Shown here: positions 8,892 through 17,056 of the stretch, one piece after another
Numbering within the stretch: the first letter of the stretch is position 1
How the letters are laid out: every line of letters starts with the position of its first letter
Assembly (NCBI GenBank): GCA_050123375.1
Contig: JASFHF010000032.1
Coordinates: 1-23,137, forward strand
Source: JASFHF01 sp050123375
GTDB lineage: Bacteria; Pseudomonadota; Gammaproteobacteria; UBA12402
Direction of reading: 5' to 3'
DNA length: 23,137 bases
Notes under the pieces: model-generated
Seen by the model: the letters and a program-made list of their open reading frames with translations, nothing else
Database searches by the model: none
Told to the model about the DNA's origin: nothing
Program-made: the position numbers and the translations under genes

Positions 8892-10451
8892 ATGAAAAAT
8901 AAAATTTTAATCATTGATTTTGGTTCGCAATATACACAGTTACTTGCACGACGTGTGCGTGAGCTTGGTGTTTATTCAGAAATAATTTCTTATGATGTTG
9001 ATGATGCAACCATGAAAAAAATAAATCCACAAGGAATAATTTTATCTGGTGGGCCGGAGACGGTAACGCGAAAAACTACCCCGCGTGCGCCGGAAATAGT
9101 TTTCTCTTTGGGTTGTCCAGTTTTAGGAATATGTTATGGCATGCAGACCATGGCGTTACAATTAGGCGGTGAAGTTATTGCAGCAGAACACCATGAATAT
9201 GGTCATGCCAAAATAATTTGCAGCGAAGATTCAGAAATTTTCCGTGGGATTGAAGATGAAATTGATATCACCGGTCAGTCCGTTTTGTCTGTGTGGATGA
9301 GTCATGGAGATCAGGTAACTAATGTGCCCAAAGGCTTCAAGATTAGTGCAAAAACAAAATCGGCGCCGGTTGCTGCGATGGAAGATCAGCAGAAAAATTT
9401 TTATGGATTGCAATTTCATCCGGAAGTTACGCATACATTGCAAGGCAAGCATATTTTAGAACGTTTTGTAATTGATATTTGCGGATGCACACTTGAGTGG
9501 AAACCAAAAAATATCATAGAAAATTTAATTCAAAATATTCGAGCGCAAGTTTCTGATGAGCAAGTTATTTTAGGTTTGTCTGGCGGAGTTGATTCGTCAG
9601 TGCTTGCGTCATTGTTACATCAAGCAATTGGCGATCAATTAACTTGTATTTTTGTTGATACTGGTTTGTTACGTTTAAATGAAGCTCAGGAAATTCAGCA
9701 AACTTTTGCAAAACATATGGGGATTAATCTGATTACGGTTGATGCGCAAGAGGATTTTTTAGAAGCATTAAAAAATATTATAGATCCAGAAGAGAAACGT
9801 AAAATTATCGGACATTTATTTATTGAAATTTTTCATCAGGAAAGTAAAAAATTAAAAAATATTAAATGGCTTGCGCAAGGTACAATTTATCCGGATGTGA
9901 TTGAGTCTGCTGCAACCAGCTTAAATTCGCATGTAATAAAATCGCATCATAATGTTGCGGGTTTGCCCGATGAATTACCATTTAAATTACTCGAGCCTTT
10001 GCGTGAGTTATTTAAAGATGAAGTGCGGATGATTGGATCTGAATTGGGTTTGCCGCATAAAATGGTTTATCGGCATCCATTTCCGGGGCCGGGACTTGCA
10101 GTTAGAATTTTAGGCGAAGTCCGTAAAGAATATGTAGATATTCTACAATATGCAGATGATATTTTTATCGAAGAATTACGCGCAAATGATTTATATGACA
10201 AAGTTGCACAAGCATTTGCAGTATTTTTGCCAGTGAAATCAGTGGCGGTAAAAGGCGATGCACGCAAGCATGAATATGTAATTAGTTTGCGCGCGGTAGA
10301 AACAGATGATTTTATGACGGCAAAATGCGCACATCTCGCGCATGATTTTTTAACTCACGTATCAAATCGTATTATCAACGAAGTCGCAGGCGTTTCGCGC
10401 GTTACCTATGATATATCCAGTAAACCCCCGGCTACCATTGAGTGGGAGTGA
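8892..10451 (+). CDS. guaA: GMP synthase (glutamine-hydrolysing)
   Basis: Aminates XMP to GMP using glutamine and ATP, the step after GuaB. The 519 residues contain both expected parts. The class I glutamine amidotransferase has the nucleophile Cys81 in LGICYGMQTMALQLGG and the partner histidine in LQFHPEVTHT. The ATP pyrophosphatase domain has the P-loop LSGGVDSS at about residues 229-236. The C-terminal dimerisation domain ends in the conserved YDISSKPPATIEWE. Length and motifs are normal. The start is the ATG beginning MKNKILIIDFGSQYT; a GAGGCGAG stretch upstream is a rather distant ribosome site. It lies downstream of guaB and could share its transcript if the intervening hairpin does not stop it. 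Confidence 0.97.
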   Translation: MKNKILIIDFGSQYTQLLARRVRELGVYSEIISYDVDDATMKKINPQGIILSGGPETVTRKTTPRAPEIVFSLGCPVLGICYGMQTMALQLGGEVIAAEHHEYGHAKIICSEDSEIFRGIEDEIDITGQSVLSVWMSHGDQVTNVPKGFKISAKTKSAPVAAMEDQQKNFYGLQFHPEVTHTLQGKHILERFVIDICGCTLEWKPKNIIENLIQNIRAQVSDEQVILGLSGGVDSSVLASLLHQAIGDQLTCIFVDTGLLRLNEAQEIQQTFAKHMGINLITVDAQEDFLEALKNIIDPEEKRKIIGHLFIEIFHQESKKLKNIKWLAQGTIYPDVIESAATSLNSHVIKSHHNVAGLPDELPFKLLEPLRELFKDEVRMIGSELGLPHKMVYRHPFPGPGLAVRILGEVRKEYVDILQYADDIFIEELRANDLYDKVAQAFAVFLPVKSVAVKGDARKHEYVISLRAVETDDFMTAKCAHLAHDFLTHVSNRIINEVAGVSRVTYDISSKPPATIEWE

Positions 10452-10462
10452 TTTAGGAACTT

Positions 10463-10569
10463 AATTCCACGAAATTGGCATATTTTGTGGAGTTGCATTC
10501 CTCAAAATATCCACATTTCATGGAGCTCCACTCCTCATAATTGACTAATTTCGTGGAGTTGGCTATAAT
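10463..10569 (+). promoter_or_regulatory. Operator array and leaderless sigma-70 promoter of the DUF4143 ATPase
   Basis: TTGACT (10541-10546) and TATAAT (10564-10569) are separated by exactly 17 bases, a near-consensus promoter. The spacer is filled by AATTTCGTGGAGTT (10547-10560). Related copies lie upstream: an inverted one, AATTCCACGAAAT (10463-10475), and direct ones, TATTTTGTGGAGTT (10481-10494) and ATTTCATGGAGCT (10515-10527). The ATG at 10576 begins seven bases after the -10, where transcription should start, so the mRNA probably has no leader. Repression by a protein bound at the GTGGAG motifs, possibly the ATPase itself, is inferred. Confidence 0.75.
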
Positions 10570-10575
10570 TAAAAT

Positions 10576-11700
10576 ATGGATATTCCAAGAGTTTTTCAAG
10601 ATTTAGACAAATACCTTCATCCAAACAAGGTGTTATTGATATATGGTCCCAGGCAAGCAGGGAAGACAACCTTGCTTAAAAATTTTTTACAGACCACTTC
10701 CCTCAAATACCGATTTGATTCCGGCGACAACATTAGTATTCAGCATCTTTTGAGTTCACAGGATTTTGGGCTAATTAAAGAATATGCACAAAATTATCAG
10801 CTTATTGTTATTGATGAAGCGCAGAAAATCAAAGGCATTGGCCAAGCTTTGAAAATTATGGTTGATCAAATTCCGGATATAAAAATTATCGCGACTGGTT
10901 CGTCATCCTTTGAGTTAGCGGGACAAGTAGGCGAACCATTAACTGGCCGCAAAAAAACGTTAACTTTATATCCCATAGCTTATGTAGAATTAAACATGCT
11001 ATACAATCGCCATGAATTAAAAGAACAGTTAGAAAAAATATTAATTTATGGTTCTTACCCGGAAGTAATTACAACTTCGAGTGTAAAAAAAGCAGAATTA
11101 ATTATGGAAATGTCGCAATCATATCTTTTAAAAGATATATTAGAATTTGATAAAGTAAAAAATTCTAAAACTTTAGTAGATTTATTACGATTATTAGCAT
11201 TCCAAGTTGGCAGTGAGGTATCTTTATCTGAATTAGCGCAGCAATTAGGAATTGATACGAAAACGGTAGCCAGATATATTGATTTATTAGAAAAGAGTTT
11301 TGTTATTTATAATTTACGAGGATTCAGTCGGAATTTACGTAAAGAAATCACTAAAAAAAGTAAATATTATTTTTATGACAATGGGATGCGCAATGCTATT
11401 ATAGCTAATTTTAATTCATTAAATTTACGCGATGATGTTGGAAAATTATGGGAAAATTTTTTGATTATGGAAAGAATAAAAAAACAAAGTTATGCAGGCA
11501 TCTATACCAATAAATATTTTTGGCGAACTTGGGATCAGAAAGAAATAGATTTTGTCGAAGAATATGAAGGTGTTTTACATGGGTTTGAATTTAAGTGGGG
11601 CAAAACTACAGCAAAGGCGCCAAAAGAATGGCTTAGTACATATTCAAATGCTAAATTTACCGTGATAAATTCAGAAAATTATTTGGATTTTATACTATAA
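10576..11700 (+). CDS. AAA-family ATPase with C-terminal DUF4143 (PDDEXK-like) domain
   Basis: 374 residues. The N-terminal AAA_14 ATPase domain has Walker A GPRQAGKT (24-31), Walker B LIVIDEAQ (76-83), a sensor-like ATGSS (106-110) and the PLTGRKK motif that follows it in this family. A winged-helix-like stretch (SLSELAQQLGIDTKTVARYI, about 216-235) suggests DNA binding. The C-terminal DUF4143 region has EIDFVEEYEGVLHGFEFKW, a restriction-endonuclease-like fold element. The family is very common and mobile, and its cellular role is not settled; proposals include nucleoid ATPases, toxin-antitoxin-like modules and defence. It is a stand-alone gene with its own tightly organised promoter, and it converges on the argF/arcB gene with a ten-base gap. 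Confidence 0.9.
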   Translation: MDIPRVFQDLDKYLHPNKVLLIYGPRQAGKTTLLKNFLQTTSLKYRFDSGDNISIQHLLSSQDFGLIKEYAQNYQLIVIDEAQKIKGIGQALKIMVDQIPDIKIIATGSSSFELAGQVGEPLTGRKKTLTLYPIAYVELNMLYNRHELKEQLEKILIYGSYPEVITTSSVKKAELIMEMSQSYLLKDILEFDKVKNSKTLVDLLRLLAFQVGSEVSLSELAQQLGIDTKTVARYIDLLEKSFVIYNLRGFSRNLRKEITKKSKYYFYDNGMRNAIIANFNSLNLRDDVGKLWENFLIMERIKKQSYAGIYTNKYFWRTWDQKEIDFVEEYEGVLHGFEFKWGKTTAKAPKEWLSTYSNAKFTVINSENYLDFIL

Positions 11701-11710
11701 CGCAAGTAAT

Positions 11711-12709
11711 TTATAATTTATTCCCAATCGTAGCTACCATCACCGCTTTGATTGTATGCATACGATTTTCGGCTTCATCAAAAATTACAGAATGTTTGCT
11801 TTGAAAAACTTCGTCGGTGACTTCCATTTCTTTTATGCCATATTTTTTGTAAATTTCTGCGCCAACTTCGGTTTTAAGATCATGAAATGCTGGTAAACAA
11901 TGCATAAAAATCACATTTGGATTATTGGTTTTGCGCAGCATATCCATGTTCACCTGATATGGCGATAATAGTTTTATTCTTTCGGCAAATTTTGCTTCTT
12001 CGCCCATGGAAACCCAAACGTCGGTATAAATAACATCAGCGTCTTTAATTGCAATTTCAATTTTTTCGGTTAATTCTATTTTGGCGCCAGTTTGTTTTGC
12101 AATTTCTTGCATTTCTTTTACTAAATTTTCATCAGGAAATAAACTTTTAGGTGCAAGTGCGGCAAAATGCATGCCCATTTTGGCGGCGCCTATCATTAAT
12201 GAATTTCCCATGTTGTTGCGCGCGTCTCCCACATAAACAAACTTAATTTTGTTTAATGGTTTGTTGACATGTTCTTGAATTGTTAAAAAATCTGCAAGAA
12301 TTTGTGTTGGATGATACAAATCAGTTAAACCATTCCACACAGGAACGCCAGCATTTTTTGCGAGATCTTCCGCGGTTTCTTGTTTAAAGCCGCGAAATTC
12401 AATGCCGTCATAATAACGGCCTAAAACTTTAGCGGTATCTGAGATCGATTCTTTTTTACCCATTTGGCTGTTAGATAAAAAAGTAACTTGAGCACCTTCA
12501 TCAAATGCTGCGACTTCAAATGCGCATCTGGTGCGAGTAGAAGTTTTTTCAAATAATAAAACGATATTTTTATTTTTTAAATTTTTTTCATAAATACCTT
12601 TTTTCTTTTTATTTTTTAAGTCACGCGCAAGATCAAGCAGAAAGTTGATTTCTTTTGGAGAGAAGTCTTTTAAGGTTAAAAAATGTTTACCAAATAAATT
12701 TATTGTCAT
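11711..12709 (-). CDS. arcB: Ornithine carbamoyltransferase (probably catabolic, ArcB-type)
   Basis: Interconverts citrulline plus phosphate and ornithine plus carbamoyl phosphate. The 332 residues have the carbamoyl-phosphate site STRTRCAFEVAAFDEGA, the HPTQILADFLT motif, the ornithine loop DVWVSMGEE and HCLPAFHD with the catalytic cysteine. All active-site segments are present. ATG is preceded by AGGAG with a seven-base gap, which fixes the start. Sequence alone does not separate anabolic ArgF from catabolic ArcB. The arginine deiminase gene on the same strand upstream, with only a broken gene between, favours ArcB. Carbamate kinase and the arginine-ornithine antiporter are not in the window. 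The carbamoyl phosphate made could also feed pyrB nearby, which is speculation. Confidence 0.9.
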   Translation of the reverse strand: MTINLFGKHFLTLKDFSPKEINFLLDLARDLKNKKKKGIYEKNLKNKNIVLLFEKTSTRTRCAFEVAAFDEGAQVTFLSNSQMGKKESISDTAKVLGRYYDGIEFRGFKQETAEDLAKNAGVPVWNGLTDLYHPTQILADFLTIQEHVNKPLNKIKFVYVGDARNNMGNSLMIGAAKMGMHFAALAPKSLFPDENLVKEMQEIAKQTGAKIELTEKIEIAIKDADVIYTDVWVSMGEEAKFAERIKLLSPYQVNMDMLRKTNNPNVIFMHCLPAFHDLKTEVGAEIYKKYGIKEMEVTDEVFQSKHSVIFDEAENRMHTIKAVMVATIGNKL

Positions 12710-12765
12710 TAAGTATTCTCCTGGTTTAGTTAATATTCGATGGTTTTCACATTTTGTCGAATCAT

Positions 12766-13263
12766 TTAAAAAATATTGGCAAGTTCATATTTTAGTAAAA
12801 CATCTTTAATTAGCGGGTCAATTATACTATATCCTTTTGCGGTTTTTTCAATATAATCCTGTTCTTCCAAGGTTTGTAAACCTTTTAATAAGGCCGCGCC
12901 AGATAAATTAAGTTGTTGCTATATTTTTCTGCTAGTTAATTCTGTTTGTACCCCAGTTGCTATTAAAGCTAACAGTTTAATCTGCGCAGTGCCTTTTCGT
13001 GATAAGTTATAACTTATATCTTTAGCTCGAATATTTAAAAAAGATTTCCATGCTATTAACACATCCTTTGAGGTTGGTAGTTTATTTTTATTCAAACAAA
13101 ATCGCCATAAATAAAAGCATAAGTTGTAAACTCGCTTCGGATGACATTCAGTGACTTCAAAAATTGTTTTAATGGTTTTTGTCGATATTTTTTTGTTAAA
13201 TGTTTTTTGAGCAATCTTTATGAGATATTTTTGATAGCCAAGCCAGTTCATTATTTCTGCCAA
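12766..13263 (-). pseudogene. Decayed AAA-family ATPase (C-terminal part, in-frame amber stop)
   Basis: The frame reads 114 residues from a poor TTG start, meets TAG (12921-12919), and then continues in the same frame for 50 more sensible residues (LSGAALLKGLQTLEEQDYIE, then GYSIIDPLIKDVLLKYEL) to TAA at 12768-12766. This pattern, helical lid with TIFEVTECHPKRVYNLCFYL then a small winged-helix tail, is that of the C-terminal half of archaeal-type AAA ATPases found in many bacteria. No P-loop remains: an in-frame TAG lies seven codons upstream of the TTG. The gene is therefore both 5'-truncated and nonsense-mutated. It separates arcA from arcB on the same strand and probably inserted there before decaying. 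Confidence 0.7.
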
Positions 13264-13410
13264 TGAATGATGAGCCCCTTGCTATGCCTTGTGGGAAATA
13301 GTTTTCTAACACAAAATTTCTCCGTTAGAGGTTTAACTTCTATATAATTTACCTGTAGGTTAATTACCACATGGTTAATTGTCAAGCTTTTCTTTATCAG
13401 CAGCGTTTTC

Positions 13411-13436
13411 TATAAATCTCGCATTTTCATTGGAGA
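13411..13436 (-). repeat. 26-bp repeat downstream of arcA, copy 2
   Basis: Read on the minus strand this is TCTCCAATGAAAATGCGAGA followed by TTTATA, identical to 8680-8705 apart from one base. It starts 11 bases after the arcA stop, in the same orientation as arcA. An inverted pair lies further downstream at about 13361-13380 (TAATTACCA and TGGTTAATT), the likely remains of the dead ATPase's control region. Confidence 0.65.
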
Positions 13437-13447
13437 ACAATATAAAT

Positions 13448-14659
13448 TTAAATGGTTTCACGTTCCAGCGGGCACGTCATGCAGCGGGTGCCGCCGCGGC
13501 CGCGTCCTAATTCGGAGCCGGAAATACTAATTACTTCAATTTCTGCATTGCGTAAGGCTTCATTAGTTACGGTATTGCATTCATAACCGATCACTTTACC
13601 GGGGGCTAATGTCAATAAATTACCGCCATCAGTCCATTGTTCACGCTCTTTGGTAAACGCGTCACTTTGTGGGATGATACGTTTTATTTTGTCAACACCA
13701 AGCGCACGTGCAATTGCGGCAAAGGTATCTTGTTCTTCATTGATTTTAAATTCACGATGAGCTTTTCCTGGTGTTAAACTCCAGCTGCGAATTTTATAAT
13801 CTTCTGGGAACAATACACAAAAAGCATCATGATCAACCATTGTCATTACTGTATCTAAATGCATTGAGGCGCGAATTTTTGGGACTTCAATTGCGATAAC
13901 TTGTTTTTTAATTTTTTTAGCGAACAAAGTTTTTACTAACGATTCAATTACCTCTGGTGTGGTGCGTTCACTCATGCCAATCAACAAGCAATCATGATTA
14001 AGCACTAAGATATCTCCGCCTTCTATGGTATGATTTTCAAGCTTAAGATCACTGCCGTCATACCAAATTTCGAAATCTGTCTCACGAAACATGGGGTGAA
14101 ATTTATAAATAGCAGCTAAATTTAATGTTTCTCCGTGACGGGCAGGATAATGCATTGGATTGATGCATACACCATTGCCAACCCAGCACGAAGTGTCGCG
14201 TGTAAAATATAAATTAGGCAACGGCGGCAATAAAAAATCTGTTGGTCTGCATTGCGTGCCTACCAAGCCTAGCGGTTTAATCGGTGTTTCTTCCCAGGTA
14301 AGTCCAGAGGTTAGGTGTAATGCTAATTGTGCAGAATCAAGATCAGTGAGAAAAGCGTATAAGTGATCTCTCAAAATTGAATAATGATATATGCGGTTGA
14401 TTGTATGGTTAAGTAGCCAGCGTCGTGCAATTTTATCTTCCAATGTTTCTTGTAACAGGTCATGCAGTAAGTATGTTTGAACCCCATGTTTTTTTAGAAT
14501 ACTTTCAAAGTGCACGTGTTCTTCGATAGCTTTTTCTGCCCAGGGAATGTCATCAAATAACAAATCATGACAATTGCTGGGGGTTAGGCGTTTTAAGGCA
14601 AAGTCTGGCCGGTGAATTAAAACTTTTGTTAACTTACCGATTTCTGAGTCTACACGCAT
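13448..14659 (-). CDS. arcA: Arginine deiminase
   Basis: Hydrolyses arginine to citrulline and ammonia in the cytoplasm, the first step of the ATP-yielding arginine deiminase pathway. About 403 residues, normal for the family. Visible motifs are VDSEIGKLTKVLIHRP at the N-terminus, FTRDTS, EGGDILVL, the MHLDTVMTMVD segment with the catalytic histidine, and the C-terminal GRGRGGTRCMTCPL with the nucleophilic cysteine. I start it at the ATG at 14659-14657, which has AGGA eight bases upstream and begins where homologues begin. A TTG at 14701 would add 14 unconserved residues. It is divergent from pyrF across 97 bases. arcB lies downstream on the same strand beyond a pseudogene. Confidence 0.94.
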   Translation of the reverse strand: MRVDSEIGKLTKVLIHRPDFALKRLTPSNCHDLLFDDIPWAEKAIEEHVHFESILKKHGVQTYLLHDLLQETLEDKIARRWLLNHTINRIYHYSILRDHLYAFLTDLDSAQLALHLTSGLTWEETPIKPLGLVGTQCRPTDFLLPPLPNLYFTRDTSCWVGNGVCINPMHYPARHGETLNLAAIYKFHPMFRETDFEIWYDGSDLKLENHTIEGGDILVLNHDCLLIGMSERTTPEVIESLVKTLFAKKIKKQVIAIEVPKIRASMHLDTVMTMVDHDAFCVLFPEDYKIRSWSLTPGKAHREFKINEEQDTFAAIARALGVDKIKRIIPQSDAFTKEREQWTDGGNLLTLAPGKVIGYECNTVTNEALRNAEIEVISISGSELGRGRGGTRCMTCPLERETI

Positions 14660-14718
14660 GACTGGATTCCTATGGCTAAAATCTATAATCGATTTTAACA
14701 AAATCAGAAAAAATAGTC

Positions 14719-14747
14719 TTGCAACAAATTGTAATTTTTAGTATCTT
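14719..14747 (+). promoter_or_regulatory. Putative promoter of the pyr operon
   Basis: TTGCAA (14719-14724) and TATCTT (14742-14747) are 17 bases apart; each matches four of six consensus bases. The pyrF ATG follows ten bases after the -10 and there is no Shine-Dalgarno in front of it, so the first gene may be read from a leaderless or nearly leaderless message. No room exists here for the leader attenuator through which PyrR works in Bacillus. A second -10 choice (TTATTA, just downstream) cannot be excluded. Confidence 0.4.
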
Positions 14748-14756
14748 ATTATTTTA

Positions 14757-15461
14757 ATGAATAAACTAATTGTCTCCTTAGACATCGACGATTTTGCTAG
14801 GGTTTCCCAGTTGGTCGATGTTCTTTCTTCTTCCGTTTCCCATTTTAAAGTAGGTATTGCGCCTTTTGTTAATTTTGGTGATAAGCTTTTGAAAAAACTT
14901 TCGGATAAAAAAGTTTTTTTAGATCTTAAATTTCATGATATTCCCAATACGGTTAAAAATGCAGCGCAGGCAGCTGCCAGCCGCGGCGTATTTATGATGA
15001 ATGTGCATTGTTTGGGTGGGCAGCGTATGATGGAGGCGGCAGTTGAAGGGGTGGCGAACGCATTACACAAGCCTTTATTGCTTGGTGTTACCATCTTAAC
15101 TAGTATGACGACACAAGAAATGCGGTTACTTGGCATGCAAAGCGAGGTGCAGGAAAAAGTTTTGGAATTAGCAAGTTTAGCTAAAGAATCCGGGCTGGAC
15201 GGTGTGGTTGCTTCAGCGCAAGAAGCTTCCATGATAAAAAAAGAATTAGGTAAGAATTTTCTGGTGGTAACACCTGGCATCAGGCCAACTTGGGCGATGC
15301 TTCAATGCGATCAACGGCGAGTGTTGACTCCACGTCAGGCAGTTGAAGCTGGCGCTGATTATATTGTGGTAGGCCGACCGATTATTCAGGCAGATGATCC
15401 GGCGCATGCGGCAAAAAAAATTATTCAGGAATTAAAAGAGATAACAAGTGAAACAAAGTAA
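14757..15461 (+). CDS. pyrF: Orotidine-5'-phosphate decarboxylase
   Basis: Makes UMP from OMP, the last step of the de novo pathway. The 234 residues fold as the class I (short, bacterial) enzyme: the catalytic DLKFHDIPNT at about residues 56-65 contains the Asp-Lys-Asp set, VVTPGIRP precedes the phosphate-binding end, and ADYIVVGRPI is the terminal phosphate loop. It is the first gene of the pyr cluster; its stop overlaps the GTG start of pyrR by 14 bases, which implies translational coupling. There is no ribosome-binding site in front of the ATG, which fits initiation on a leaderless transcript. The order with pyrF first differs from Bacillus, where it is near the end. Confidence 0.95.
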   Translation: MNKLIVSLDIDDFARVSQLVDVLSSSVSHFKVGIAPFVNFGDKLLKKLSDKKVFLDLKFHDIPNTVKNAAQAAASRGVFMMNVHCLGGQRMMEAAVEGVANALHKPLLLGVTILTSMTTQEMRLLGMQSEVQEKVLELASLAKESGLDGVVASAQEASMIKKELGKNFLVVTPGIRPTWAMLQCDQRRVLTPRQAVEAGADYIVVGRPIIQADDPAHAAKKIIQELKEITSETK

Positions 15462-15993
15462 AGTAGAGATTTTAGACAAGCTTGAAATGACCCGCATTTT
15501 AAAACGTATGGCACATGAGATTATTGAAGATAATCGTGGTACTAAAGATTTAGTTATTATTGGTATAAAAACTCGCGGCGATTGTTTGGCTAAAAGAATT
15601 GCAAAATATATAAAATCAATCGAGAAAACAGAAATTGCGGTAGGTGCAATTGATATAACTTTATATCGGGATGATTTAACCGAAATTGATACCCAGCCTT
15701 TGGTAATGATGCACGCAACCGATATTCCATTTGACATTACTAAAAAGAAAATTATTTTGGTGGACGATGTTTTATATACTGGCCGAACTGTGCGCGCTGC
15801 GCTTGATGCGTTAATGGATTTAGGTAGATCAGCCAGCATTCATTTAGCAGTATTAATTGATCGCGGTCATCGACAACTTCCAATTCAGGCAGATTTTGCT
15901 GGTAAAAAAATCGCAACTGCTAAACGCGAACAAATACAAGTTAATTTAAAAGAAGTTGATAAAAAAGAAAATGTATTGCTGGTGAAATTATGA
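15448..15993 (+). CDS. pyrR: PyrR-type bifunctional regulator / uracil phosphoribosyltransferase
   Basis: 181 residues, the usual PyrR length. The PRPP-binding motif IILVDDVLYTGRTVRAA lies at about residues 102-117, and the YRDDL loop at 73-77 and LIDRGHRQLP further on are specific to PyrR among type I phosphoribosyltransferases. In Bacillus it binds pyr mRNA with UMP to cause attenuation and has weak uracil phosphoribosyltransferase activity. It starts with GTG inside pyrF, and its TGA overlaps the pyrB ATG by four bases. I see no antiterminator and terminator leader before pyrF, so it may act only as a salvage enzyme or regulate elsewhere. Confidence 0.92.
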   Translation: MKQSKVEILDKLEMTRILKRMAHEIIEDNRGTKDLVIIGIKTRGDCLAKRIAKYIKSIEKTEIAVGAIDITLYRDDLTEIDTQPLVMMHATDIPFDITKKKIILVDDVLYTGRTVRAALDALMDLGRSASIHLAVLIDRGHRQLPIQADFAGKKIATAKREQIQVNLKEVDKKENVLLVKL

Positions 15994-16928
15994 AAAAATG
16001 GCACAAAAAACATTTATTAGGAATTGCGGATTTAAGCAAGGATGAAATAAATTTGATTTTTGATCAAGCTAAAGGCTTCAAAGAAGTTTTAGCGCGGCCA
16101 ATTCCTAAAGTTCCTGCATTGCGTGGTACTACTATCGTAATGTTATTTTGCGAACCTTCAACGCGCACACGCGCTTCATTTGAATTAGCAGCAAAACGTA
16201 TTGGTGCTGATACTATGAATATGTCAGTAGCATCATCAAGTTTTATTAAAGGAGAAACACTAAAAGACACTATTCGCAACATTGAAGCAATGCGCGCAGA
16301 AATTGTAGTGATGCGGCATAGTTGTGCCGGGTCTTCTAAAATGTTGTCACAATGGTGTAATGCTTCAGTAGTAAATGCAGGAGATGGTTTTCACGAGCAT
16401 CCAACGCAAGCTTTGCTGGACACATTTACTATGCATGAAAAATTTGGAGATTTAAGCGGCTTAAAAGTTAGTTTAATTGGTGACATTGCACATTCGCGGG
16501 TAGCGTTAAGTAATATTTTTGCATTAAATAAATTGGGCGCGCGGGTAACTTTGTGTGCTCCAAAAACTTTAATTCCGCCGGAAATCGAAAAGCTTGGTGT
16601 TAATGTTACTTATGACATTAAAGAAGCAATAAATGAAGCTGATGTGCTTAATGTATTACGTATCCAATTAGAACGTCAGCATGAAGCATTTTTTCCAACG
16701 ATTCGTGAATATGTGCAGCGTTTTGGTATAAATAAAAATTTATTGAAAAAATACGCAAAAAAAGATGTTGTAGTTATGCATCCAGGACCAATTAATCGTG
16801 AAGTAGAATTAAGTAATGATGTTGCTGATGGTGAACATGCAGTGATTTTAGAACAAGTAACTAACGGAGTTGCGGTACGAATGGCAGTTTTGTATTTGTT
16901 GAGGGGCGGCAATGAAAATATTGATTAA
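15990..16928 (+). CDS. pyrB: Aspartate carbamoyltransferase catalytic subunit
   Basis: Condenses carbamoyl phosphate and aspartate to carbamoyl aspartate. The 312 residues hold FCEPSTRTRASFELAAKRIG (carbamoyl-phosphate site, about 53-72), HPTQALLDTFTM near 137, GDIAHSRVALSN near 164 and HPGPINREVE near 265. The last has Glu where Gly is usual, a small oddity outside the catalytic residues. No pyrI was seen, so the enzyme is probably an unregulated trimer or a PyrB-PyrC assembly. The ATG overlaps the pyrR stop. The last eight codons and the stop lie in a 26-base direct repeat whose second copy carries the start of pyrC. Confidence 0.95.
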   Translation: MKKWHKKHLLGIADLSKDEINLIFDQAKGFKEVLARPIPKVPALRGTTIVMLFCEPSTRTRASFELAAKRIGADTMNMSVASSSFIKGETLKDTIRNIEAMRAEIVVMRHSCAGSSKMLSQWCNASVVNAGDGFHEHPTQALLDTFTMHEKFGDLSGLKVSLIGDIAHSRVALSNIFALNKLGARVTLCAPKTLIPPEIEKLGVNVTYDIKEAINEADVLNVLRIQLERQHEAFFPTIREYVQRFGINKNLLKKYAKKDVVVMHPGPINREVELSNDVADGEHAVILEQVTNGVAVRMAVLYLLRGGNENID

Positions 16929-16970
16929 CAAAGTTATATTTGTTGCTGATACTTTTCCCGATGGGGGATT

Positions 16971-17004
16971 CTTAAGGGGGAGAATCGGGATTCTCCCCCT
17001 TAAG
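16971..17004 (+). repeat. Perfect 16-bp inverted repeat inside the pyrB-pyrC insertion
   Basis: CTTAAGGGGGAGAATC (16971-16986) and GATTCTCCCCCTTAAG (16989-17004) are exact reverse complements with a two-base spacer. Such a tight, GC-containing palindrome is unlike the AT-rich surroundings and is typical of MITE- or REP-like elements. No T-run follows. Confidence 0.85.
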
Positions 17005-17036
17005 TCGCCGAGCGCGAATTTACTTCGCGCCGGCGA
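17005..17036 (+). repeat. Second hairpin of the pyrB-pyrC insertion
   Basis: TCGCCG, a bulged A, then GCGCGAA (17005-17018) pairs with TTCGCGC and CGGCGA (17024-17036) around a five-base TTTAC loop. It abuts the first palindrome directly, giving a two-hairpin element of strikingly high GC. Confidence 0.8.
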
Positions 17037-17056
17037 TAAATTAAAGCGGGGCGGCA

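Noticed and set aside
12919..12921. Recoded UAG (alternative code or read-through) in the ATPase remnant
   Set aside because: The gene has also lost its whole P-loop half and has a second in-frame TAG upstream; simple decay explains it.
13338..13385. Promoter on the minus strand made of TTGACA and TATATA near an inverted AATTAACC/TGGTAATT
   Set aside because: The two hexamers are 33 bases apart, too far for sigma-70; at most it is a relic of the dead ATPase's control region.
14933..15839. Minus-strand frames opposite pyrF and pyrR
   Set aside because: They are shadows of well-identified genes; their translations have no family features.
16971..17036. CRISPR-like or rho-independent terminator structure between pyrB and pyrC
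   Set aside because: There is no repeat-spacer periodicity and no T-tract, and the 26-bp flanking duplication points to an insertion.
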